Assembly: GCA_963665495.1 (NCBI GenBank)
Contig: OY762289.1
Coordinates: forward strand, 5,890,001-5,954,000
DNA from: G963665495 sp963665495
Lineage (GTDB): Bacteria > Desulfobacterota > Desulfovibrionia > Desulfovibrionales > Desulfovibrionaceae
DNA: 64,000 bases
Direction: 5' to 3'
Position numbers and translations under genes: made by a program
Notes under the pieces: model-generated
Databases searched by the model: none
The model's input: the letters and a program-made list of their open reading frames with translations, nothing else
Told to the model about the DNA's origin: nothing
Shown: in pieces, positions 1 to 8,962 of the stretch
Layout: the number at the start of each line of letters is the position of its first letter
How positions within the stretch are numbered: the first letter of the stretch is position 1

Positions 1-119
1 CGAAAAAATGAGCAATTTTTAATGGCACGAGTCACGGGAAGAGTTCTGAGACATGACTGGACGTCCGCAAGATACCTATTTCCGGCAACCTCAAAGTGCG
101 GCAAAACCGATGCAAGCTG

Positions 120-1058
120 CTACCTCTTGCACAGGTATCCGTTTTGGAACGATCGTGCGTCGATTTGCTTTTTGCCCTCGGGAATCAGTCCGGGTACCAG
201 ATATTCGCGGTCTTTGCAGGTGATGGCCAGCTTGTCGTCGCGCAGGCCGAGAATGGTTCCGGGGGCGGCATTGAGTTCGACTTTGGGGCCGACTTCGCCG
301 GGCATCAGCGTCAGGCGCAGGGGCTTGTCTTTCCCCGGCGGGGTCCAGAAAAAATAGGCGCCCGGCCAGGGATGCAGGGCGCGTACCTGGTTGTGCACCT
401 GCTGCGCCGTAAGGTTCCAGTCCACCAAGCCTTCTTCCTTCTGGAGCTTGGCCGCGTAGGTGGCTTTTTCATGGTTTTGAGGAAAAATTTTGAGAGTGCC
501 GGCTTCAAGCTGGTTCAGGGCGTCGGTCAGGGCTTCGCCGCCCAGTTCGGCCAGCTGGTCGTGCAGAATGGCGGCCGTGTCGTCCTTGCCGATGACCAGG
601 GCCCGCTGCAGTATCATGTTGCCCGTATCCAGTCCGGCGTCCATCTGCATGATGGTGATGCCGGTGGCGTGTTCGCCGGCCATGATAGCTCGTTGGATGG
701 GTGCTGCGCCGCGATAGCGAGGCAGCAGTGAGGCGTGAACGTTGATGCAGCCCAGGCGCGGAATGTCCAGGACTTCCTGGGGCAGAATCAGTCCGTAGGC
801 TGCGACGATGACGGCGTCAGGCGCCATCTGGCGCAACAGTTCCTGCTCTTCCGGATTGCGCAGGGTTTTCGGCTGGTATACGGGCAAGCGTCTGGCCTGG
901 GCCAGCTGCTTAACCTGGGAGGCGCGCAAAACGCGCCCCCTTCCCGCCGGGCGGTCAGGCTGCGTGTAGACCGCAAGGACTTCGGCCTTGGGCCAGTCAA
1001 GCAGCGAATTAAGGATGGTGGCCGCAAATCCGGGCGTTCCCATAAAGATCAGTTTCAC
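120..1058 (-). CDS. fmt: Methionyl-tRNA formyltransferase
   Basis: The 312-residue product formylates Met-tRNA(fMet) using 10-formyltetrahydrofolate, for initiation of protein synthesis in the cytosol. The N-terminus MKLIFMGTPGFA and the segment HASLLPRYRGAAPIQRAI (near residues 110-127) are the family's folate-binding and catalytic signature. The length is normal for the family. Its start overlaps the end of def by four bases (ATGA), so the two are translationally coupled, and fmt is the last gene of the hisS-aspS-def-fmt series in this window. Nothing unusual is seen. Confidence 0.97.
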   Translation of the reverse strand: MKLIFMGTPGFAATILNSLLDWPKAEVLAVYTQPDRPAGRGRVLRASQVKQLAQARRLPVYQPKTLRNPEEQELLRQMAPDAVIVAAYGLILPQEVLDIPRLGCINVHASLLPRYRGAAPIQRAIMAGEHATGITIMQMDAGLDTGNMILQRALVIGKDDTAAILHDQLAELGGEALTDALNQLEAGTLKIFPQNHEKATYAAKLQKEEGLVDWNLTAQQVHNQVRALHPWPGAYFFWTPPGKDKPLRLTLMPGEVGPKVELNAAPGTILGLRDDKLAITCKDREYLVPGLIPEGKKQIDARSFQNGYLCKR

Positions 1059-1570
1059 GCTCTGGCCTCGCGTTCTTTTATCTTTTTGGCTTTCTTTTCA
1101 TACATCGTACGCTTCAGTCGAGAAAGCCGGTTCAGCAACAGGACACCGTCGAGGTGGTCGAGTTCGTGCTGCAGGCAGATGGCCAGCAGTCCTTCGGCTT
1201 CGATATTCTGTTCGTTGCCGTCCAGGTCCTTGGCATTCACCGTGACCTTTTCGGAACGGGTCACCTTGCCGCTGAGTGACGGCAGGCTGAGGCAGCCTTC
1301 TTCGGAGTCCACCTGGCCTTCACGTTGAACGATGACGGGATTGATGAGGGTCATCAACCCCTTGCGTTCCTCTGGCCCGGTAACATCCAGCACCACCAGG
1401 CGGATGGATTCGCCCACCTGCGGCGCGGCAAGGCCGACGCCGTTGCCGTCGTACATGGTTTCAGCCATATCAGCGGCCAGCCGCCGTATTTCATCGGTCA
1501 CTTCGTTTATTTTCCGGGCCTTTTCCATCAGGACAGGTTCCGGAAACGTATATATTCGCAACAGGCTCAT
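1055..1570 (-). CDS. def: Peptide deformylase
   Basis: The 171-residue metalloenzyme removes the N-formyl group from nascent proteins. All three diagnostic motifs are present: GNGVGLAAPQVG, EEGCLSLP and the metal-binding QHELDHLDG. I chose the ATG that gives MSLLRIYTFP because it is preceded by a good ribosome-binding site (AGGGGGCG) and matches the usual N-terminus; an upstream in-frame ATG would add 11 residues of unlikely sequence. It is paired with fmt, as in most bacteria. Confidence 0.97.
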   Translation of the reverse strand: MSLLRIYTFPEPVLMEKARKINEVTDEIRRLAADMAETMYDGNGVGLAAPQVGESIRLVVLDVTGPEERKGLMTLINPVIVQREGQVDSEEGCLSLPSLSGKVTRSEKVTVNAKDLDGNEQNIEAEGLLAICLQHELDHLDGVLLLNRLSRLKRTMYEKKAKKIKEREARA

Positions 1571-1685
1571 TGTTCGCCCCCTGTTTCGATTCATGTTTTT
1601 CATGCCTCGTACTCATTAAGAGTACATAAGCATTCTCCCGGTGGTTGCAAAGCACAGGGGACGAACCAGCTGTGTTTTTTGCTGT

Positions 1686-3545
1686 CTATTCATCATCCTG
1701 GCAGACCGGTTTTCCGGCAGCTTCTTTTTTCTTGACCAGGTCGCGGACCTTGATGCCGAGTTCGCGCAACTGTTTGTTGGAAACAAAGTCGGGCGCTTCC
1801 GTAAGCATGCAGGTCGCTTTCTGGGTTTTCGGAAAAGCGATGACGTCGCGGATGGAGTCCATCTTGCACAGCAGCATGACCATGCGGTCGAAGCCGAAGG
1901 CGATGCCGCCGTGGGGGGGCGCGCCGAATTCGAGGGCCTGGAGCAGGAAGCCGAATTTGTATTCGGCCACTTCGTCCGTCACGCCCAGGACTTCGAACAT
2001 TTTGGTCTGCACCTCGCGGGTATGGTTACGGATGGAACCGCCGCCGATTTCAATGCCGTTGAGCACGATATCGTAGGCCTTGGCCTTGGCGTTGATCGGA
2101 TCTTTTTCCAGAATTTCCATGTGCCCATCCTTGGGGGACGTGAACGGATGGTGGCGCGCTGCCCAGCGTTTTTCTTCCGCATCCCATTCGAGCAGCGGAA
2201 AGTCCACAACCCAGACAAAGGAAAAGGCGTCGTGGTCGATGAGCCCGAAGCGTTCGCCGATCTGCAGACGCAGGTAGCCCAGCGCGTTGTTGACCATGTC
2301 CGCCGCACCGGCCTGAAAGAAGACGATGTCGCCGACTTCCATGCCCAGACGCTCGGCCAGCCCTTTGCGCTCGTCCTCGCTGAGAAACTTGGCGAACGGA
2401 GACTGCCATTCGCCGTTCTCCTTGACCTTGATCCAGGCCAGGCCCTGGGCGCCGTAAATTTTGACGAACTCGGTATAGTCGTCGATTTCCTTGCGTGTCA
2501 GTTCCGCACCGCCGGGGACGCGTAAGCCCTTGACCAGCTCGGCCTTGGCGAAAACCCGGAATTCCGAATTTTTGACAACGTCGCTGACGTCCGTGAGAAA
2601 AAGTTCGAACCGGGTGTCAGGGCGATCCACGCCATATTTGGCGATGGCTTCGTCATACTCCATACGCGGAAAGGGCGTATTGAGCTCCATGTTCAGGGTT
2701 TCGCGGAAGATCTCTTTGATCAGCCCTTCGGCCATTTCGATGATCTGTTCTTCGTCGGCAAAGGACATTTCCACGTCGATCTGCGTGAATTCCGGCTGCC
2801 GGTCCGCACGCAGGTCTTCGTCGCGGAAGCAACGGACTATCTGATAATAACGGTCCAACCCGGCCACCATGCTCATCTGCTTGAAAAGCTGGGGAGACTG
2901 GGGCAGCGCGTAGAACTGGCCCTGGTTGACGCGGCTGGGCACCAGAAAATCGCGTGCGCCTTCCGGGGTGCTCTTGGTCAGAAAGGGCGTCTCGATTTCC
3001 AGAAAATTCAGGGAATCCATATAACGCCGGGTGGCCTGGGCCGCACGGTGGCGCAGCATCAGGTTCTTGGCCATCTTGCTCCGGCGCAGATCCAGATAGC
3101 GGTACTGCAGCCGCAGGTTTTCCGAGGCTTCGACCCGGTCTTCAATATGAAAAGGAGGTGTTTTGGAGGTGTTTAGCAGTTTCCACTCGCTGACCACGAC
3201 TTCAATTTCACCGGTGACCATTTTATCGTTGACCATGCCGTCCGGACGGTTGCGTACGCGTCCTTTGATGGCCAGCACGTATTCCGTGCGCAGAATGTGG
3301 GCCTGCTCATGCGCTTTGGGGTTTTCTTCCGGACTGAACACAACCTGGGTCAACCCGTTGCGGTCGCGCATATCGATGAAAATCAGGCCGCCGTGGTCGC
3401 GGCGAAACTGCACCCAGCCCATCAGGCAGACTTCGGCGTCGACGTCTTTTGCCGTCAGTTCGCAGCAGCTGTGCGTGCGGCGCCATTCGCCCAGAGGCTG
3501 GACATGTATTTGATGTGATGCTTGAATATCCGCTTGCTCTTCCAT
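1686..3545 (-). CDS. aspS: Aspartyl-tRNA synthetase (possibly Asp/Asn non-discriminating)
   Basis: The 619-residue class II synthetase charges tRNA(Asp). The anticodon-binding OB fold occupies roughly residues 15-120 (EWRRTHSCCEL, FRRDHGGLIFIDMRDRNG). The catalytic core includes the motif 2 region RCFRDEDLRADRQPEFTQID, and the C-terminus has motif 3 (GGIAFGFDRMVMLL). The long GAD insertion domain of bacterial AspRS is present. It lies 4 bp after hisS in the same orientation, a common arrangement. Whether it also charges tRNA(Asn) cannot be told from the gene alone. Confidence 0.96.
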   Translation of the reverse strand: MEEQADIQASHQIHVQPLGEWRRTHSCCELTAKDVDAEVCLMGWVQFRRDHGGLIFIDMRDRNGLTQVVFSPEENPKAHEQAHILRTEYVLAIKGRVRNRPDGMVNDKMVTGEIEVVVSEWKLLNTSKTPPFHIEDRVEASENLRLQYRYLDLRRSKMAKNLMLRHRAAQATRRYMDSLNFLEIETPFLTKSTPEGARDFLVPSRVNQGQFYALPQSPQLFKQMSMVAGLDRYYQIVRCFRDEDLRADRQPEFTQIDVEMSFADEEQIIEMAEGLIKEIFRETLNMELNTPFPRMEYDEAIAKYGVDRPDTRFELFLTDVSDVVKNSEFRVFAKAELVKGLRVPGGAELTRKEIDDYTEFVKIYGAQGLAWIKVKENGEWQSPFAKFLSEDERKGLAERLGMEVGDIVFFQAGAADMVNNALGYLRLQIGERFGLIDHDAFSFVWVVDFPLLEWDAEEKRWAARHHPFTSPKDGHMEILEKDPINAKAKAYDIVLNGIEIGGGSIRNHTREVQTKMFEVLGVTDEVAEYKFGFLLQALEFGAPPHGGIAFGFDRMVMLLCKMDSIRDVIAFPKTQKATCMLTEAPDFVSNKQLRELGIKVRDLVKKKEAAGKPVCQDDE

Positions 3546-3549
3546 GGTA

Positions 3550-4827
3550 TTACCTGTTTTCTGTTCCCGGCTTAAGGTATTGCGCCAAAGCGGCCAGGTC
3601 CTGGTCCGAACCTGTTGCCAGTGCGGTTTGCTCGCCGCTGGTCATGTTTTTTACAAGAATCTGTTGTTGCGCTAGTTCGTCCGCACCCAGCAACAGGGTG
3701 AATTTTGCGTCCGATTTGCCAGCCTGACGCATCTGGCTTTTCACGCTTTTGGCTCCGTAGCCCATTTCCCCGGCCAGGCCGGCCTCGCGTAACTGCTGGG
3801 CCAGCATGACGCCTGCATCCAGGCCTTCCGGGCCGAGTACGGCCAGATAAAAATCTTTTGCGCGGGTTTCCTGCGCTTCCATCAGCTGCATCAGCCGCTC
3901 CATGCCGCAGGCAAAACCCACGCCGGGCACGTCGCCGCCGCCAAGCTGTTTGACCAGGCCGTCGTAACGACCGCCGCCGGCCACGGAGGACTGTGCGCCG
4001 ATATTTGTGGAAACCACCTCAAAAGTCGTACGCATGTAGTAATCCAGACCCCGAACCAGTTTGTGGTTCAGGTGGTAGGCCTGTCCGGCCTTGTCCAGAA
4101 CGCCCAGCACCGTCTGGAAGTGTTCTTTGCACTCCGGGCAGGTATTGTCCAGCACCGTGGGCGCATTGACGATCTGTTCCTTGCAGGTAGACACCTTGCA
4201 ATCCAGTACGCGCAACGGATTGGTGTTCATGCGCCGGCGACAGTCTTCGCAGAGCGTCTCGGGATCCAGACCGGCCAGAAAAGTTCTGAGAGCTTCATGG
4301 TAGGCGGGTCGGCATTCGCGGCAGCCCAGCGTATTGATCTCCAGCGACAGGTCGCTCAATCCCACGCTGCGCAGGAACAGCAGAAGCATCAATATAACTT
4401 CGGCGTCGGCATGGGGTTCGGAAGGTCCGATGCATTCGGCATTGATCTGATGAAACTGCCGCATCCGGCCTTTTTGCGGACGCTCGTAGCGAAACATGGG
4501 CCCCAGCGTGAAAAAGCGGCTGACCTGTTCGACGGCGTTGAATTTATTTTCAATGTAGGCACGCATGACGCCTGCGGTGGCTTCAGGCCGAAGCGTCACG
4601 GAACGTCCTTTGCGGTCGTCGAAAGTATACATTTCTTTTTGGACCACGTCTGTTTCGTCGCCGATGCCTCGGCAGAACAATTCGGTTTTTTCGAGCAACG
4701 GCGTGCGCAGTTCGCGGTATCCGTAGCGTTCGAAAACATCGCGCGCGGTATTTTCCAGGCGGGTCATCTGGGCGTCCGCCTCGCCGAAAATGTCGGCAAA
4801 CCCTTTGATTTTCTGAATGGAGCTCAT
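3550..4827 (-). CDS. hisS: Histidyl-tRNA synthetase
   Basis: The 425-residue class II synthetase charges tRNA(His). It shows motif 2 (FRYERPQKGRMRQFHQINAE) and the histidine-specific signatures LVRGLDYYMRTTFE and GGGRYDGLVKQLGG. I chose the ATG giving MSSIQKIKGFADIF, which fits the family; a TTG 96 bases upstream would add an atypical leader, and neither start has a strong ribosome-binding site. It is the first gene of the leftward operon and is transcribed away from the adh region. Confidence 0.95.
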   Translation of the reverse strand: MSSIQKIKGFADIFGEADAQMTRLENTARDVFERYGYRELRTPLLEKTELFCRGIGDETDVVQKEMYTFDDRKGRSVTLRPEATAGVMRAYIENKFNAVEQVSRFFTLGPMFRYERPQKGRMRQFHQINAECIGPSEPHADAEVILMLLLFLRSVGLSDLSLEINTLGCRECRPAYHEALRTFLAGLDPETLCEDCRRRMNTNPLRVLDCKVSTCKEQIVNAPTVLDNTCPECKEHFQTVLGVLDKAGQAYHLNHKLVRGLDYYMRTTFEVVSTNIGAQSSVAGGGRYDGLVKQLGGGDVPGVGFACGMERLMQLMEAQETRAKDFYLAVLGPEGLDAGVMLAQQLREAGLAGEMGYGAKSVKSQMRQAGKSDAKFTLLLGADELAQQQILVKNMTSGEQTALATGSDQDLAALAQYLKPGTENR

Positions 4828-5401
4828 GGGACTGTTCTTTTTGCCGGGAGGAGTAATTCCTTTCCGGAAGTGTAATATGTTGTTGAAACGGATTCTGTTA
4901 GCCCAAGCAATGAAAGATGTCAAAAGCGCTTAAGGTGGGCGGGTTACAACAGCTATATAGGAATGGCGTCATGGTCAATGTTGCACAAATGAACAGTTTC
5001 TCAAGATGAGACAGCGCGAAAAGGTATTTCCTATGAAATAGGAATCCGTTACTGACGAGCTGGGATGATCTGTCTGCTGTTTCGAAGCAGCTGTGTAATT
5101 ATTGAACATGTTTCCTTTACATTCTGTGCACACAGGAAGGCCGACAGGGGGAGAAGGAGTTTAAATGGAAATAAAATCAGAGGGATACTAGTTTGTTGCA
5201 GCCTCTGATGCGAGTAGCCATGTAAAGCTGACACAAATGACATTATCTAGTGATATTGGAGGGTAAGATTAGGAGTGCTACGAGAGCGGAAAGTGCGGAA
5301 AATCTGGAATAGATAAGGATGTTCCAAAAAAATGAAGGGAAATATGCTTGAAATGTGATTTTTGGAACGAAAAATGCTAATGTGTCATAATAGCCCTTAT
5401 G

Positions 5402-5413
5402 TGTTCCGGAACA
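5402..5413. promoter_or_regulatory. Palindrome TGTTCCGGAACA within a cluster of GTTCC half-sites
   Basis: This perfect 12-bp inverted repeat lies among isolated half-sites: TGTTCCA at 5320-5326, TTGGAACG near 5362-5369, TGTTCCA at 5438-5444 and CGGAACGG near 5467. The spacing is irregular. The cluster is about 550 bp upstream of the adh promoter and could serve either adh or the divergent hisS. I do not know a regulator with this exact site. Confidence 0.35.
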
Positions 5414-5763
5414 AAACACCCTCGCTGTCGGCGAAAGTGTTCCAGTAAGTTCGGAAGCCGGACGTACGGAACGGATAAGCCGAACTGAACTATCGGATTG
5501 AGGAGTTTATTTTTTTAACATCGGGGTTCACGTCGAAAAAAAAAGGACTCGAAAGTTTGGTGGGAACAGGGTCAGTAAGTGGTTTTTCCGACGGAGAGCA
5601 AACGAGCAATTCGTAGCGATGGCAATAGGGGCATAGGAAATGTTTTTTTACAAAAAAATATGTTTTTTTTAACCTTTGGGATTACATCCTTAAAACTAAC
5701 ACTTTTTTTCAATTAAAAATGACAAGAGATGCACCCCTGCACAGGGGAGCGGCTTGACAAAGG

Positions 5764-5808
5764 GTTGATTTGACCCAATTAATAAAATTAATGTGTCAAA
5801 AAGACTCA
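5764..5808 (+). promoter_or_regulatory. Composite upstream activator-binding element (copy 1, adh)
   Basis: The element reads GTTGATTTGACCCAA (5764-5778), then TGTGTCA (5792-5798), then AGACTCA (5802-5808). The TGACCCA core at 5771-5777 is separated from the next half-site by 14 bp and the last two are separated by 3 bp. The same three half-sites with identical gaps occur at 33418-33462 upstream of the mop operon. It lies about 190 bp upstream of a sigma-54 promoter, the usual place for an enhancer-binding protein. The binding protein is inferred, not seen. Confidence 0.6.
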
Positions 5809-5962
5809 GCGCTCTAAAAGCCTGGAGTTCAATAGGAAAAAATGAGTTTTTCGCTTCAGCGGCCTCTACGGTGGGGCGAAAACGACCCTATGAGAATTTC
5901 CGGAAGGGTGTCTGAAATGAAAAATATTCTCTAAGGTACTGAGATCATTATAATGTTGTTTT

Positions 5963-5978
5963 TGGTCCACTCCTTGCT
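5963..5978 (+). promoter_or_regulatory. Sigma-54 (-24/-12) promoter of adh
   Basis: TGGTCCACTCCTTGCT has GG and GC dinucleotides at the exact sigma-54 spacing and the full TTGCT of the -12 element. The predicted transcript starts near 5989, giving a leader of about 70 nt before the adh ATG. An equivalent promoter sits at the same distance from the conserved upstream element in the mop region (33616-33631). Confidence 0.7.
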
Positions 5979-6061
5979 CATAGGTGGCAAACAGTTGAGT
6001 GGTAAGTGTCCTGGGGGTTCCCCCACGTTTGCACAACCAAAAACAACAAACGGAGTGTGTC

Positions 6062-7243
6062 ATGGCAGTACGTGAACAAGTTTACGGTTATTTCATTCCC
6101 AGCGTTACTCTGATCGGTATTGGTGCAGCTAAAGAGATTCCTGGCAAGATTCGCGCCCTCGGCGCAACTAAGCCTTTGATCGTCACCGACCAGGGTATAG
6201 TGGGTGCCGGTATTCTGAAAATGATTACCGACCTGCTGGATGAAGCGAAAATGAAGTACGCCGTCTATGACAAAACCATTCCTAACCCCACCGACGCCAA
6301 CGTTCACGCAGGTGTGGACATCTACAAGGCCGAAGGTTGCGACGGTCTGATCACGTTGGGTGGTGGTAGCTCTCACGATTGTGGTAAAGGTGTTGGCCTG
6401 GTAATCGCCAATGGCGGTAAAATTCACGACTTCGAAGGCGTTGACAAATCCACGAATCCCATGCCTCCTTACGTAGCGGTTAACACCACCGCTGGTACGG
6501 CTTCGGAAATGACTCGTTTCTGCATCATTACTGACCTGTCCCGCAAAGTAAAAATGGCCATCGTTGACTGGCGTGTTACCCCCGGTATCGCTGTTGACGA
6601 TCCGCTGCTGATGGTTGGTATGCCTCCTGCGCTGACCGCCGCCACCGGTATGGATGCTCTGACTCACGCTGTGGAAGCCTACGTTTCCACCATCGCCAAT
6701 CCGATGACCGACTCCGCTGCTGAAAAGTCCATCGAACTGATCTTCAAGTACCTGCGCCCGGCCGTTGCCAACGGACAGGACATCGAAGCCCGTGAAATGA
6801 TGTGCTTTGCCCAGTACCTCGCTGGTATGGCCTTCAACAATGCTTCTCTGGGTCACGTTCACGCCATGGCTCACCAGTTGGGCGGTTTCTACGACCTGCC
6901 TCACGGCGAATGCAACGCCATCCTGCTGCCTCACGTAGAGAAATTCAACCTGATCGCCAAGGTTGATCGTTTCGCCAAAATGGCTCAGATCATGGGCGAG
7001 AACATCGAAGGTCTGTCTCCGCGCGCTGCCGCCGAGAAATGCCTCGATGCCATCAAACAGCTTTCCGCCGACGTTGGTATTCCTTCCGGCCTGATCGAAA
7101 TGGGCAAACGTTATGGCAAGGACGTCAAAGCTGCCGACATCCCGACCATGACCGCCAATGCTCAGAAAGACGCTTGCGGCCTCACCAACCCCCGTTGCGC
7201 GAAAGACGCGGACGTTGCTGCTATTTACGAAGCAGCCCTGTAA
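6062..7243 (+). CDS. adh: Iron-containing NAD-dependent alcohol dehydrogenase
   Basis: The 393-residue product belongs to the group III (Fe-dependent) alcohol dehydrogenases and oxidises ethanol or similar alcohols to aldehydes with NAD+. The nucleotide-binding LGGGSSHDCGKG (near residues 97-108) and the metal site GMDALTHAVEAY plus HVHAMAHQLGGFYDLPHG are intact. I chose the ATG giving MAVREQVYGYF, preceded by GGAG, because the upstream in-frame extension is non-coding in character. Codon use is strongly biased (GGT, CGT, AAC), as in very highly expressed genes. It precedes hdr-flx, as in Desulfovibrio vulgaris, where this set is linked to ethanol metabolism. Confidence 0.95.
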   Translation: MAVREQVYGYFIPSVTLIGIGAAKEIPGKIRALGATKPLIVTDQGIVGAGILKMITDLLDEAKMKYAVYDKTIPNPTDANVHAGVDIYKAEGCDGLITLGGGSSHDCGKGVGLVIANGGKIHDFEGVDKSTNPMPPYVAVNTTAGTASEMTRFCIITDLSRKVKMAIVDWRVTPGIAVDDPLLMVGMPPALTAATGMDALTHAVEAYVSTIANPMTDSAAEKSIELIFKYLRPAVANGQDIEAREMMCFAQYLAGMAFNNASLGHVHAMAHQLGGFYDLPHGECNAILLPHVEKFNLIAKVDRFAKMAQIMGENIEGLSPRAAAEKCLDAIKQLSADVGIPSGLIEMGKRYGKDVKAADIPTMTANAQKDACGLTNPRCAKDADVAAIYEAAL

Positions 7244-7256
7244 AAAAAGCTATACT

Positions 7257-7298
7257 GCACTTCAGGGAGAATATATGTCTCCCTGAAGTGCTTTTTTT
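7257..7298 (+). terminator. Rho-independent terminator after adh
   Basis: A perfect 14-bp stem (GCACTTCAGGGAGA and its complement) with a 7-nt loop is followed by seven T residues. It should end most adh transcripts, so that hdr-flx is expressed at a lower level by readthrough or from its own promoter. Confidence 0.93.
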
Positions 7299-7384
7299 GG
7301 CAAGGAACAACTATGGACACTTCAACATTCAACTATGTAAACGCGGTGGGAGGCTGACTCTCACAATTGGAGTTGGACGAGCAC

Positions 7385-7945
7385 ATGGAAGTTATTCATT
7401 TCACCGAATCGTATGACGCGAATTTTATTCGCGAGGTGGAAGAGAGAAGTGGACAAAACTTAGACCTCTGTTATCAGTGTGGCAAGTGTACTGCAGGTTG
7501 CCCTTATACCTTTACTTATGACCTTACGGTTAGCCAGATCATGCGGCTGTTGCAGATGGGTCAGAAAGAAAAGGTCCTCTCCTGCAAATCCATCTGGCGT
7601 TGCGCTACGTGCGAATCCTGCACGACGCGTTGTCCCAACAGCATTGACGTGGCAAAGATCATGGACGTTCTGCGTCATATCGCACGTCAGGAAGGGTACG
7701 TCAGCGACAGAGTGGTCAAAACCTTTTTTGATTCTTTTCTCTCCTCCGTGGAAAAGCATGGGCGTGTTTTTGAAGTCGGCATGCTTGCTAATTTCGTTGC
7801 GAAAACCGGACGGTTCTGGACCGACGCCGACCTGGCCCCCAAGATTCTTCCCAAGGGCAAGATCGGCTTCAAACCGCATGAAATTAAAGGCAAAGAAGCA
7901 GTCGCCAAAATTTTTCAAAAATACAAAGAGGAGCAACGGTCATGA
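7385..7945 (+). CDS. hdrC: Heterodisulfide reductase-like subunit C
   Basis: The 186-residue soluble iron-sulfur protein passes electrons between HdrA and the HdrB active site. Two [4Fe-4S] motifs are visible: CYQCGKCTAGCP near residue 24 and CATCESCTTRCP near residue 65. I use the ATG (MEVIHFTESYD); a TTG 18 bases upstream is possible. The end overlaps hdrB by four bases (ATGA). No membrane segment is seen, in agreement with the cytosolic HdrABC type. Confidence 0.93.
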   Translation: MEVIHFTESYDANFIREVEERSGQNLDLCYQCGKCTAGCPYTFTYDLTVSQIMRLLQMGQKEKVLSCKSIWRCATCESCTTRCPNSIDVAKIMDVLRHIARQEGYVSDRVVKTFFDSFLSSVEKHGRVFEVGMLANFVAKTGRFWTDADLAPKILPKGKIGFKPHEIKGKEAVAKIFQKYKEEQRS

Positions 7946-8823
7946 GTATGGGCAAGACATACGCATACTATCCGGGTTGCTCCGGTTTGGGCACATCTGA
8001 AGAATACGAACGTTCCACGCGTTCGGCCTGCGATGCCGTCGGCATGAACCTGAAAGAGATCCCGGACTGGAGCTGCTGTGGTTCTACACCGGCGCACACC
8101 GTGGATCACACCTTGTCTGCGGCACTGGCGGCTCGTAATCTGACGCTGGCCGAAGACCTGGGCGCCGAAGCGGTCATCACTCCCTGTCCAAGCTGTCTGA
8201 CCAACCTGAAAAACGCGGCGCACAGCCTGCAGGATCCTTCCAAAAAGGAACGCATCAGCAACCTGATGGAAGCGCCCGCACGGTCGACTCTGCCTGTCAA
8301 ATCCGTTTTGCAGGCTGTAATCGAAGACATCGGACCCGATGCTATTAAATCTCGCGTGGTCAAGCCGCTGAAAGGGCTGAAAGTAGCCTGCTACTACGGC
8401 TGTATCATGAATCGTCCCCCCGAAGTCATGCAGTTCGATGATCATGAGAACCCCATTTCCATGGATCGCATTATGGAAGCTCTGGGCGCTGAAGTCGTGC
8501 CTTTCCCCTTGAAGGTCGAGTGCTGCGGAGCTTCCTACGGCGTTGCCAGGCGGGAAGTGGTGATGCGCCTTTCCGGCAAACTGCTGGATGCGGCCATTGG
8601 CCTCGGCGCAAATGCCATCGTAACGGCATGCCCCCTGTGTCAGATGAATCTCGACATGCGGCAGGGGCAAATTAATTTTGCCAATAAAACACGCTATAAA
8701 ATCCCTGTTTTCTACTACACGCAGCTCATGGGCCTGGCCCTGGGCGTAGCGGAAGAGAAAATCGGATTTGATAAATTATGCGTCAGCCCCAAAGAGGTCT
8801 TGCGGACAATCTCGGCCTCCTAG
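7942..8823 (+). CDS. hdrB: Heterodisulfide reductase-like subunit B
   Basis: The 293-residue subunit carries two CCG domains that bind the noncubane [4Fe-4S] clusters used for disulfide reduction. The first domain shows YYPGCSG, WSCCGSTPAHT and TPCPSC; the second shows YYGC, VECCGASYG and ACPLCQMN. In methanogens the substrate is CoM-S-S-CoB. In sulfate reducers the acceptor is thought to be a protein disulfide such as DsrC, which this window does not encode. It is translationally coupled to hdrC. Confidence 0.94.
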   Translation: MSMGKTYAYYPGCSGLGTSEEYERSTRSACDAVGMNLKEIPDWSCCGSTPAHTVDHTLSAALAARNLTLAEDLGAEAVITPCPSCLTNLKNAAHSLQDPSKKERISNLMEAPARSTLPVKSVLQAVIEDIGPDAIKSRVVKPLKGLKVACYYGCIMNRPPEVMQFDDHENPISMDRIMEALGAEVVPFPLKVECCGASYGVARREVVMRLSGKLLDAAIGLGANAIVTACPLCQMNLDMRQGQINFANKTRYKIPVFYYTQLMGLALGVAEEKIGFDKLCVSPKEVLRTISAS

Positions 8824-8840
8824 GAATTAACTGACGCGTA

Positions 8841-8929
8841 AGCACGGACGCTCAGGGTGTTTTAATGTCGGGGTGTGGCGTGTTTTTTGAAACCTCCACA
8901 AGAAACGCCACCCCCCGTCGTGCTTTTAT
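8841..8929 (+). promoter_or_regulatory. Nested stem structure between hdrB and hdrA
   Basis: An outer pairing joins AGCACGGACG (8841-8850) to CGTCGTGCT (8916-8924), followed by TTTT. An inner pairing joins 8870-8881 to ACGCCACCCC (8905-8914), with one bulged base. The shape suggests an attenuator or processing site that tunes the ratio of HdrBC to HdrA-Flx. No function is proven and stability was judged by eye. Confidence 0.4.
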
Positions 8930-8962
8930 TGGCTTTTAAGACGTGAAGGAGCGTTAGCAATA

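Larger units (their letters stand above)
4828..6061. other. Long AT-rich intergenic control region between hisS and adh
   Basis: About 1.2 kb without a credible gene separates the divergent hisS and adh genes. It contains a cluster of GTTCC/GGAAC motifs (about 5320-5475), including the perfect 12-bp palindrome TGTTCCGGAACA at 5402-5413. It also holds a T-rich tract near 5643-5715, a composite operator-like element at 5764-5808 and a sigma-54 promoter at 5963-5978. Short reading frames here lack ribosome-binding sites and recognisable products. Confidence 0.7.

Noticed and set aside
5028..5045. Hairpin TTCCTAT-gaa-ATAGGAA upstream of hisS
   Set aside because: Only seven base pairs in AT-rich sequence with no T-run; likely chance.
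5988..6002. TGGCAAACAGTTGAG as a second sigma-54 promoter before adh
   Set aside because: The -12 element is displaced by one base and lacks the C; the site at 5963-5978 is far better.
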